Assembly: GCA_964017185.1 (NCBI GenBank)
Contig: OZ024869.1
Span: forward strand, 68,790,315 to 68,854,314
Source of the DNA: Rugalucina vietnamica
Taxonomy: Eukaryota > Mollusca > Bivalvia > Lucinida > Lucinidae
Reading direction: 5' to 3'
DNA: 64,000 bases
Position 1 is the first letter of the stretch. The number at the start of each line of letters is the position of its first letter. The position numbers were made by a program, and so were the translations under genes. The notes under the pieces were generated by a model, which was not told where the DNA came from, ran no database searches, and saw nothing but the letters and a program-made list of their open reading frames with translations. Positions 25,601 to 38,475 of this stretch are shown piece by piece.

Positions 25601-28600
25601 TTGGTTGTGTAAATTTGAAGAAACGCTAGAACGAAAATCATTCCACGCTCCGTGATTGGCTGTATTTTCAATGAGTAATAATGTTTGATTGGTTTGCTGT
25701 TTTACTGTAACACTGCCACAGTCCGTTCTGGGTGGCATCTCCTAGTTATTGCTTGTTTAAGGTGTCAATTACATGCACAATAAATCAATCGCAGACCGTT
25801 CGCGCCTTTCAAAAAACAAATTCGTCTGAGACAGGTAATGATCGACTTTTGACTAATTAAAGTAATTGTTAAAACAACAAAGTGTCAAACTGACAACGCA
25901 ATTTGCAAGGATGATACATACCGACTTTCACGGAAAACTGCGTTAAGAGAGAAAGGCCCGCAAGAATGAATGCAAATTTTAGGCAAAATGAATATTCGTA
26001 TTTCTAACGAATATTCGAATTCGGAAATGCATTCGAATATTCGTTAGAAATACGAATGTTTGAATATTCGTTCCCATCCTTAATTTATATGTTTGTTTTA
26101 GATACTGACAGGTCAGAGCCCCCTGTACCAATACAGGAAGAGAAAGAAGAGGAGGCTTTGAAAGAAGATGGTAAGTTAGTCAGGGCCAGATAGGGGAGGC
26201 AAGGCAGTGTGGGGGGTCAAGGTTGGGTTGTAGGGATGAGGCATTGTAGGTGGTGGTCAGAGTTCGGCAGGACAAAGCAAGTCAATAGGGACAAGGCAGT
26301 GCGGTGAGGATATGGCATGACAGTAGCAACAGGGGATGTACAGGGGACGACAGATAAAATGATAATGGTATAAAAAGGGAGCGCAGTGGTTGAAGTATTC
26401 CTGTTACTTGACATTAAAGTGATTCTATAGTATATTTCTGGGTCACATTATTAATGATTTATCAATGCTTTGTTCCTCAAACTGATGCAATATTTTCGCA
26501 TGCAATGGCCTGATTTCAGAGAAGGACAAGAAGGAAGCTGTCAAGTACCTAGAAGAGCGTAAGGAAGCTGAGAAGCTACTCCCTGTCCCTCCCCCTTCAG
26601 CAGCCCCAGTGGTGGAGCCCCTTAAAGGGCTGGGGTTTAGTGATGAAGAAGAAGAGGATACCCAGATTGATATACAGAAGGTAACTGTAATTCATGTGAA
26701 CAAAATTGTATTTGGCATGACATGACAGCTTTGTCAGATAATGCTTAGAAATGTCCACTGAATCTGGAACATTGGCAAATACTTTCATCCCTCACTTGCT
26801 TATTAAACAAGAGAATGGTTTTACTGAGCATCAAAATTTGTGCCATACCTAAAGAAATGACTTCAACTCATAAATGATATGAGATGAAAAGGATAACTTT
26901 GTTTTAAGCATCTTAGCCTACTCATGAATGAAATAAATTGTCTTTGTTCAGGCTTGGGAAGACTATACTCTGCCTGATGTTACTCATGAAGATCTGGTTG
27001 GGATTGAAGGAAAACAGAAAATACTGGAGGGAAAACATCCCAATCTGCCAGGGTTTAAGGTAAGATAAACTTATAAGTTCAAATGGTAAAAGACGCATTC
27101 TTGTTTACTGGACGAAGCTTTACTCATATATCAATAACATGCATGTGACATTTGTCTGTGCAAAATAAAATCAGATGAAATATAAAAATGATCTGTTGGG
27201 AACCCTTAATACATCTTTACATTCTACAGGTCCTGCAGTTTGTAATGATATTGTATAAAGTAACCATAAATTCCATAATGCTTTTGAATACTTTCATTCA
27301 AACTGCATGTACTTGGTATCAGGTCTGCCATGGCGAAGTTCATTTTCCTTGAAATCTTCAATTTCTGTCATACTTCAGAAAAAAAAATCTGCATACACAC
27401 ACAACCAAGATTTTCATCAAGAAACCTAATTATATAGTACAAGATCTTCAGAACATCTGTTTGCTTCTTCCAGAAGATTGGTTGTGTATGCAAATATCAT
27501 ACATGTACATGTTTTACTTCTAATTTCAGACATCAAAAGCACCAGTCTATTCCAACTCTGTATCATTCCTGTCGGCATGGAAACCTGTTGCTGAGAAACG
27601 GAAGAGGGAAGAAGAGCCAGAGGAGGAGGCTCGGCCATCTAAAAACGTCCACCATTTCTGTACAGTTACAACAGAGTACCAGCTACCAGAACAGTTTGTT
27701 AATCTAGGAAGAAAATATCATGCCCCAAGTAGATATGAGTTTGCTATGCCGGACCAGAGATTTAGGGTTGGTTGGATGTCATTCTCTATGAACTATTCTT
27801 CTACAGAGTATAGTTAAATACATGAAACATACTTCTATAGTTTAATTAGTCCTTACTAATTTTCTTTTTACTTTGTATAGATGATGCTGTATTTAATATA
27901 AGGACAGAACTGATTCAAAGAATACTTTTTTCTGATAATAATAAAAAAAAAAATGAGCATGTCTTATAGAGTCACACAACCCCAGGAAACAGAACAAGTG
28001 TTGACAGTACAGTACTTTTTTCCAGTTTGGTAGTGCAGGACCAAGCTCAATACACGATGCTTCAGTGGCGGCCTCTCGAATGTCCGGTATTCCAGAGGAG
28101 ACTGCCGATAGTGAAGCGAGGATATCGGCAGCAGCTCGGCGAGTCATACAGGAGGTAGACGAAGGTCAGGTGACCGATGATTCACTGGAGGCATGGAAGA
28201 CCAGGGCAGAACAAGTGGTAAATAAGATTTTGGTATTGTAAGGTTTAAGAAAAGGTTTACAAAGCTATACTTCATAGACCAGAAAAAGTTTTTTGAGAAG
28301 AAAAAGGTGCACCAAATTTTATTGAAAAGAAAGATAAAAACGATGTAGTAATATAGAGGATGTTGTTTAAATTGGCTTTCCATTGTAGCTACCTATTTGA
28401 TGTCCTTTTACTATTGATTTTATAGCATACCTTTCAGTATTTGAGCCGCCGCATGGGAAAACCAACAATCTGCATAGGCGAAAACAAAGGCGCAGATCAG
28501 CTTCGCAGTAACTGCGAAGCTGATCAGCTCCTTTGTTTTCGCTACTCGGATAGTACAGTTCCTCTTCTACTTAAATCCGAAATTTTAAGCTTGTAGCTCT

Positions 28601-31600
28601 TTTCTGTGACTGTTCAGGTCGGTTTGTGTCGGACCTGTTCGAAAACCACATTGTTGGTTTTCCCATGAGGCGGCTCATTTGCATTCAAACCTGGTGAAAT
28701 GCATGTATATTACACAATGCATGTATATTACACATTCTTGCATAGAAATCTATGCGCATAGCTGTTTGAAGCCGTTTTCGATTGGTCGAAAACCGTGTTC
28801 AAACAGCAAAACCCATGTTCAAATCATGAAATTCACGTGCCGTTTGAACATGGGTTTTGGCTGACGTCATTGGTCAATGCGACGTGACGTCATGTGTTTC
28901 GTTCTAAACAAAATGGCTGACGTTGAAGAAGCTCCGCGGGTTTCGGTGAGTTTTTACGTTGTTAATGTTATTTTCATGAGATTTTAAGTGGATTAGAGTG
29001 AAAATGCAAGAATAGCGATCAACCATGGTTTGTTTTAGTGTTCAAACATTCGCTGGATCACTCGGAAGGTGTTTGAACACACGGCCTGCGGCCTTGTGTT
29101 CAAACACCTTCCTCGTGATCCATCGAATGTTTGAACACTGAAAATCATGGTTGATCCCTATATTCATGTTACAGTCAAGTTATTTCATGACATTGATATC
29201 TAACCTTCTATACAGTTTGACCAGCCCCAGTTCACAGTGGAGGGTATCTCTGTCCCACTTAGAACTGATGAGTCTCGCCTCTACTGGGACCCAGCACCTC
29301 CCAAACTAGACGTAGCCCCAGCCAAGGTCAAAGATGTCCTGTTCCCTGACTACCAAAGAGCAACTGCTGGACCACAGGTAACTATGGGTGGGCAGGAGGG
29401 GGTTGAGGAGGGGGTGGGGGTTATGGGGCTGATGAGTCACATATAAACTGGGCTCCCCCACCTCCTAAACTGGATGTTGCCTTACCCAAGGTCAATGTTG
29501 TTTTGTTCTCGGACTATCAAAAGGCTAACAGGTACATACACCATTAATTGGTACAACTAAAGAAAAGTCATGTTCATCATTTGCTGACATATCCTTAAAG
29601 TGGGAAAACCATACCACCACAAATTGGTCAAAATAAAAATATATGATAATATACAATTGTTGCCCTTGGGTGAGGGTGACATGACGATTTGTTCACCCGA
29701 GGCAGGTAATATTGTCCGAGGGCGAAGCCCGAGGGCAATATAACCTGTCGAGGGCAACAATAGTTTTATTATACTGAACCCTGTTTGAAACAAGTTAGCA
29801 ACATACCACAGGACAAACACCTGTGACTACAAGTGCAACTGCACATTGAGGCCAATATGACGTCAGAGGGTGATATGATCATGCGACATGACAGAATAGC
29901 ACCCTCCACGTTCACTGTTAACAAACGCATGTGACTGCATGTGCAGCTGCAAGTTTTAGGCAGATATGACGTCAGAGGGTAATATGATCATGCGACATGA
30001 CAGAATAGCACCCTCCGCGTGACCTGCTCTGGACCAATCAAAATCCACACTCAGCCAATGAATATTAATGAGGTATAATAAACAGATAATGATGCGGCAG
30101 CTAATGTGTATCAAACCTCGACTTTCACAACAGCCTTTGACTCCCATGATAGCTCTCATGTGTTTGGCCCTTAGACTGTTAGAGAGTGGTTGGCTGATAA
30201 CGAAGTCTTGAGGTGAAGTATTTGGTAGGATGTCAAATTGTTATTTATATATGAGCCGCTACATGGGAAAACCAACAGTCTGCATAGGCGAAAACAAAGG
30301 CACAGATCAGCTTCGCAGTAACTGCGAAGCTGATCAGCGCCTTTGTTTTTGTTACTCAGATAGTACAATTCCTCTTCTACTTAAATCCAAAATTTCAAGC
30401 TTCTAGCTCTCTTCTGTGGCTGTACAGGCCGGTTTGTGTCAGACCTGGTCGGAAACCACATTGTTGGTTTTCTCACAAGGCGGCTCATATATTTATATAT
30501 TTTATATATCTCTATTTATAGGATCGTGAGCTGCAGGAGATGATAGAAGAGTCTTCTGAAACTGAGGAAGAGGAAGACGACCTTGAGGTCACAGAGAAAG
30601 ACAGAGAGGAACAACAACATTTACAGAGGTGAGTTATCACTGGATAAAGAGCAGTCATAAACTGCTGATGTAGTGATCAAACACAGATCAAAATCTTTTG
30701 GAAACAGAGTTTGACAGGCAACAACCAGCAACTGAAAGCACTTTTTAAATAATTTTTGCTCCATTTTGTTTTGATGCCAATTCCGCTGAAAGGCTTTAGT
30801 TTGATGTTACAGTTATAAATAATCATCTGATTTTTGCTTCAAGTGCAGGGTTTTGTAAATTAAACCACACTTTCAGTGACCTTTCATCATGACCTTACGA
30901 GCTATGGCATAAACAATATTGTTTTATTTTCATTAACTGATTTAATCATACTTTTGTGTCCATAGGCTCTGTACTATGCCTATATGATAAGTAGGGCAAG
31001 TTTGACAAAGAAATATTTGTCATTGAATAAATGATTTCTTATCCCAGAAATTGTATCATGATACATGTAGAATGAAAATTGTCACAATAAAGTAGTTATG
31101 GCCTGAATTTTCCCGCCTTTCATAACATTTTCTTTTCAGAGTACTGACAAGGGATTACCAGTCATCAGAAGACTTGACCCAGTTGGTTGTTGCTAAGAGA
31201 CAGAGGGAAGCAGATATACAAGAGGGGAAAATTGATCCATATGCTACTATCAAATCGGAGGATGATAGTCTGACTAAAGGTAAATATTTGTCATTTTTTT
31301 GTCATCATGCATGATTTGCTGTTGAGGTTCAGGGTGTTGTTGCTAAAACTTCTTGGTGTTTAATTAGCACTTAGGGCCCAGTTGTTCAAAACTAACGACG
31401 TCGTTAGTTAACGTTTCGTTAAAATTTCAAACATTAATATTACAAATACACTGTTATTTTTTGTTGAAAAAATAACAGTGTATTTGTTACTTTAGCTGAT
31501 ATTTGCTTAACAAATTTATGTCTTAACGATATCGTTGAGCTAACGATGCTTTGAACAACTGGGTCCAGAATTTTTAGCGACAAAATTTAAGAGACAAAGA

Positions 31601-34600
31601 GAAGCAGATATATACAGGAGAGACTAATTGAGCCGCAATGCGAGAAAACCGGTCTTCGGGGTTTCCAACCAGGTTCAACACAAAGCGGCTTGTACATTCA
31701 CAGAAAAAAGGCTAGAAGTTTGAAAGTTTGTAATTAAGAAGAGAGGTTATACTATCCGTATAGCAAAAAAGGTGCTTATCAGCTGTGCAGTTACTGCGTC
31801 TTTGTTTTCACACAGGCAAAAATCTGATTTTCTCATGATACGGCTCAATGCATATGGTCCTATCAAATATTAGTCTTGTTAAAGGTAATGTTTGTTGTCA
31901 TAATGTCTGTATAGACCATGACCCAATTTTATGGTTGCTAAGAGACAGATGTCTGCACTGAGCTCTAAATAGGATTAATATGGTATTTCTGCTTTTAGAA
32001 GAGCCAATAGACCTAGAGTCCAGTATTAAGCCAGTATCAGCCAGGATCAAGAGAGAACCAGATGATTCTGAGATATTTCCACACTTTGTACCTCTTAGGT
32101 AATATCATAAAATTCCTGGGCTCAGTTGTTCAAAATTAACGAGGGGCCAGTTGTTCAAAACTAACGACGTCGTTAGTTAACGTTTCGTTAAAATTTCAAA
32201 CATTATTATTACAAATACACTGTCATTTTTTGTTGAAAAAATGTGAGAATCCTTTGCATTGCAAAGGATTCTCACATTTTTTCAACAAAAAATAACAGTG
32301 TATTTGTTACTTTAACTGATATTTGCTTAACAAATTTATGTCTTAACGATATTGTTAAGCTAACGATGCTTTGAACAACTGGGTCCTGATTGATTGGATT
32401 TCATCTTTGATGAAACACTAAGAGAGGAGCACTTTGGCCTAGTGAGTGTCACTCTGAATCATGATCTAAGACAGAGAGATCCTGACATTAAAGAAGAAAA
32501 AAATCATAGGGGCTGTGTTGTGTTCTTGAGCAAGACACATTAAATCTTTCAGCACTGGTTAAAACCCAGGAAATGCTGGCTTTGTCAAGAATTGACTTCA
32601 AACATGTTGACTGGGACATTAAAACACCATAAAAACAATTTTTTAGAACAAGATCTGCTAATGCATCTGTCAAAGTCTGATCTGCTCAAAGACATATGAG
32701 CCGCCTCATGGGAAAACCAACAATCTGCATAGGCGAAAACAAAGACGCAGATCAGCTTCGCGGTAACCGCGAAGCTGATCAGCGCCTTTGTTTTCGCTAC
32801 TCAGATAGTACAATTCCTCCTCTACTTAACTCCAAAATTTGAATCTTCTAGCCTGCTTCTGTGCTTGTACAGCTCGGTTTGTGTCAGACCTGTTCGGAAA
32901 CCACATTGTTGGTTTTTCCACGAGGTGGCTCATATGTTGTTTCATATATCTTTAGGGTACAATTATTCTTGTTTTGAGGTGAATAATTGAATTCTCAACA
33001 TCTTTCTCAAGCCAAAAGCAGTTTCATTGCTTAACAGATTTGAAATTCCAAAGATACTTTTCCAAAGATACTTTTAGTATCTTTCTAATGTGTCGACTTA
33101 TCTTGTGATTTACTACTTTTTTGTTGATAAACACTAATTTCTTGATAGTGTTCATTATTTAAGAAATAGATCAGCTCTAGCAGTGAATTGTTGAGTAATA
33201 ATTCACTGTTTGGAGGTCAGTTGTAAAGAAGATCAAATCACGAGCGCGTAGCACGAGTGATTTATCTTCTAACAACTGACCGACAAACAGTGAATTATTA
33301 CTCAACAATTCACGCACTTGAGCTGATCTATTTCGATTCTAACACACAATAAAAGGAATAAATGTTGCTGAAACCGTCGATATCGTTCAGCTTTCCGCCA
33401 TTGCATTGCAGATATCCCGCCAAATATTTGACTGTAATGCTGGTATTTACACACACTTATTACGTTTGTTGTGCGCTAAAACGACGTTTCACCGTCTAAC
33501 GCTGCTTTGTGGGATAGCTGACGTCACAAATGCCGCAAAGTAACGTCACGCTTATTCGCCCAGTGAAATTGTTGCACAATATAACACGTTTTTTACCATT
33601 GGCTATATAGGCGAGGTGTGTTAGAATAAGGGTTATTCTACACTACAAACAAATATCTACATGAATCTAGCTGTAGCCTTGCTTTCTGTATGCAGACGGT
33701 CCATATCTGCTCCACAAATTGATCTTATAGAAGATGAAACCCTGATGGTGCCTCAGGATTATAATATGGCTATGAGAGAGGTACTGTGTCAAATACTGTA
33801 AATCTGGTAATTTTCGCGAGAACTTAATTTTCGCGAATATTCGCGAATTCAATGCATTACGAATTCAAAGTTCTCGCTAATTAAGAATTTCTGTATGCCG
33901 TGAAGACTGCAAGAGCACTTGTTCGAGAATTCAAAACCTCGCGAATAATTCGGAAATAGAAAATTCACGAAATTAAAGTTGCGGGAAAATTTTCAGATTT
34001 ACAGTAAATATGAGCAGCTGCATCAGAAAATAAACAATCTGCATATGTGAAACCAAAGGCGCAAATCAGCTGTGCAGTAACTGCACAGCTGATCAGCGCC
34101 TTTGTTTTCGCTCTATAGATAGTACAAACCCTCTTCTTAAATCAAGATTTCAAGCTTCTAGCCTGCTTCTGTGACTGCACAGACAGGTTTGTCTCCGACC
34201 TGGTCGAAAAACCCATATTGTTGGTTTTCTTTTGCAGTCTCATATCGTAAATGCCCATTTAAAGATGGAAAAAATTTTCTTTGTTTGTGGAAAGATGTTT
34301 TTGCTTTTCAAAGGGACACCACTCATTTTTAGGATTAACATATCTCTGACTTAAAAAACAAAGTTGGCGTGTTGATGAAATAGTTGCCATTGGAATAAAT
34401 CTGCTCAGTCTTAAATGAACGCTACCAGCATAAATTATCTTTTCCACAGAATGATGATGATGAGAATAGACGTTTCGTAATTTAAATATTGTTTGCATTT
34501 CTGTACAGATTCAAAAGCAGAAACAGAATGTCCGACAGATGAAGCTACGTCAGAAACTTGGTACTGTGGAACCACAGGCACAGGAGGAAGAATCAATTGA

Positions 34601-37600
34601 TGAAATTAAGGTAGGGATAAACAGTAGTGATGTATTAAGGCAGACATATACTCTTTTTATCTTTATCTGAGTTTCAGTACAGCCACAATAGGCATATCAT
34701 GCAATGTTCTTCCATAGTTTAGTTATACAGTCCACATGAACAAATTGCCATAAGACTTAAAGTAAAGACAAAAGGGTGAAAAAAAAACAGCTATGAAAAT
34801 TATTTTGTTGACAATATTCTAACGCTTTATATACAGAAAATTGCAAGAGTTTGTTTGACCGACTGTGAATATGCATTTTCATCCCATTTTACACATATAA
34901 TATACATGCAAGAGAAACTGTGAAACTGAAAGAAAGTGCAGAGAACACAAAGACAACACCAAAGAACCACCAGCAGATTCTTTGAAATTGACTTGCTCTA
35001 CTTGCAACCAACAGTTAATAGCTAGAATTGGCCTAGTCAGCCATCAAAGGACTAACCAACGCACATGAACATCCAATATTCAAGAAATGAGCCGTCTCAT
35101 GGGAAAGCCAACAATTTGCATAGGCGAAAACAAAGGCGCAGATCAGCTTCGCGGTAACCGCGAAGCTGATCAGCGCCTTTGTTTTCGCTACACGGATAGT
35201 ACAATTCCTCTTCTTCTTAAATCCGAAATTTCAAGGTCCTAGCCTGCTTCAGTGGCTGTGCAGCCTGATTTGTGTCGGACGTTTTCGGAAACCACATTGT
35301 TGGTTTTCCCACGAGGTGGCTCAAATAATGATGGTCATTCTCATTACTGACAGACGAAAGATCACACATATAAAAGAAGTAAAGATTTATTACTTTGCAT
35401 CTTGCTATTGATTTTAACATACTGCTTTTATATTTCACCAGAGAGTAGAACCACAGGAATACAAACCTACAGCCCTTCAACTGCTGGCTGCAAAGAAAGG
35501 TAAAGAAAATTGGAGTTCTTCTTCAATCTTTTCCAATGCATTTTGAAAAATAATTACAAAACTTGCCCATGCAATATGTAGAGAATTTTTTCAGTAGCAA
35601 AAAATGAAAATTTCATCAGAAAATTTTTGATATTTTTCTTATTTTTGCTCAAAACATAGATTGTGGGTACACGTTAGAACCGCCTCGTCGAGGCGGTTCT
35701 AACGAGTACCCACAATTTATGTTTTGGAGCAAAAAATAAGAAAAATAGGTAGACCCCTGCATATCCCGGTTTTGCTATATAAAGGTGGGGTTCAAGGGAT
35801 ATACATTACACGGACATGTTTTCCTGATGTATCTCACCCAGTTGATCATATTTTGTGGGTTCCCCTTCAAATATGGTGGGACCCCCTTCAAATGGTGTTG
35901 ACTAAGTGGTACTTACAAGTTGTATTTATACCTCAACATTCATTTTGAAAACGAAATTTCGGAGAGCATCATACTCCTTGTGCACGGTGAATGAATCTCA
36001 AAGGGGCTCGTGTCAAAGGGGCTCATGTAAGCTTTCCTAGCGACCCACTGCGGTTCATAGCTCAATGAACCTCAGAAAAATTGAACACATTGCTTATATT
36101 TACATTCACTTCTTTCTCTCCCATATTGAAAAATTACTGGGCGATCACATTTACAAGCAAATAGAAATCTTACAGACAGTGTGCTCAAACAGCAGAATAA
36201 TATTGATGGTATTAATAATGTCCAATCGCATTGCCAAGAGCCATGGTTTTTGACGTCAAGTTGCTTGATCATGTGAGGTTGCATGACGTGATCAATTCAT
36301 GAAGCTATGGACTGTATTTTAGTTTTCCAGGTTCATTAAGGCATTGCATCGGAAATCATTATGAAAACATGCCCAAGCAATATAAAGAGTTTTTTTCACC
36401 TGTAAAAAATGAAAATTTCAGTAGAAAATTTTTGATGTTTTTCCTATTTTTGCTCAAAACATAGATTTTGGGTACACGTTAGAACCGGCTCGCCGAGGTG
36501 GTTCTAACAAGTACCCAAAATCTATGTTATGAAGCAAAAATAAGAAAAATAGGTATCCCCCTTTATACCCCACTTTTACTATATAAAAGTGGGGTATAAG
36601 AGGGTATACATTACACAAACATGTGATCCTGATGAATAGGTATTTCCAGTTAAAAACTTGACTATTTACATTACATTACATAACATTTTGATTTTTCTGT
36701 GATTTTCAGAGGAGCCTACACCAGCTGAACTTGCTCTGGCTGCAGGAAGAGCTTATGTCTTACTACCCAAAAAGTAAGTGGTGGGACAGGACCAAAATAT
36801 TTGAGCCACTGCATAAGAAACCCAACAAAATGCTTAGGCAAAAATAAAGGCGCAGTTCAGCTGTGCAGTTACAGAATCTGCACAGCTGATCAGCGCCTTT
36901 GTTTTCGCTACAGATAGTACAATCCCTCTCCTACTTAAATCCGAAATTTCAAGCTTCTAGCCTGCTTCTGTGCCTGTACAGGCTGGTTTGTGTCAGAGCT
37001 GGTCGGAACCCAAATTGTTTGTTTTCTCATGCACAGGCTCATTTGGAAAAATTCTTTGATTTTGGGTGTGAGTTTTTTATTGGGCATGGGAGACAGGTCA
37101 GAATTGTGCCATTTGTTGACAAACAGTAATTTGAAAGTAAATAATAAAGAATGGCATTTAGGAAATGACAGGGTGTGATTTGACTGTCTACTTTCAAAAA
37201 TAAAGAAAGATAAGGTAAGTCCAAACCTTTATTTTTTCATGAATTTTCTAGTTAGGCCTAGTTTCCACGAACAATGTTTCTTTGATGAAGATTATTTGTC
37301 ACAGAAACTTTGGCAATTGAGTTTGGCAAAGATTACTCATATTACTTAGCTCGCTCATATTTGTCGCAGATATTTGACAAAGACACTTTGCCACAGAATT
37401 GAGTTTACATGAGCATATTTTTCAGTGACAACCCTACTTTGTCAAAGAAAAAATATCCATGGAAACTAGGCCTAAGTTCTTGAACTTGAGCCTGTGCATG
37501 AGAAAAGCAACAATTTAGGTTCAGACCAGGTCTGACACAAATCGGGCTGTACAGTCACAGGAGATGGTTAGAGGCTGGAAATTTTGGATTTAGACAGTCA

Positions 37601-38440
37601 CAGGTGCAGACTAGAACATTGAAATTATGGATTTAAGAAGAAGAGGAATTGACCATCTGTGTAGCGAAAACAAAGGGGCTGATCAGCTTTGCAGTAAAGT
37701 TACTGCGAAGCTGATCTGCACCTTTGTTTTGGCCTATGCTAATTGTTGGTTTTCCCATGCGGCGGCTCATTTGTGAGTGAGCATTTAAATGACTGAATAT
37801 GTACATATAGAGGAATTTTTAATATTAGTGATAACTTTGAAATTTTTAAGGCAACAATTTTATGAGGACTAGAAATAATTCAGTTCTTTGAATATTTCTG
37901 AACTTGCAATGCAGTAGTAAGACTGGTATTTTTAGCTCACCTGAGCCGAAGGCTCACAAGGTGAGCTTATAGTATGGTAGTCAAGCCGGCGTCCGTGGGT
38001 GCGTCCGTGTGTTCACACTTTCAATCTTGAATATCTCTAAGACAACAAGGCCAATCGCAATCAAATTTTATCTGAAGCATCATTGAGGAGGGGGAAAGGT
38101 TGCAATAGGTTTTGGGACAGGTCAGATCAGAACTCTGGTTTCCATGGCAACAGATAGCTCCCATTGAGTTATAATGGGGAAAATGTTGTGGCCTCTTTAG
38201 CAATTTCATTATGTCCCCCCAACCGAAGGTGGGGGACATATTGTTTTTGGTGCGGATCCCGTCGGCGTTGGCGTCCGCGTAGCTTCTTTCCGATGCGATA
38301 TCTTTTGAACCAGTCGATGGATTTTGACCAAACTTGCATAGATACATGCATGGTTGGGAGGGGGGAAAGAGTTGATTATGTCTACCCCCGACAGGGTCGG
38401 GAGACGTATTGTTTTTCCCCGTGCGTCTGTCTGTCTGTCC

Positions 38441-38475
<35 letters not shown>

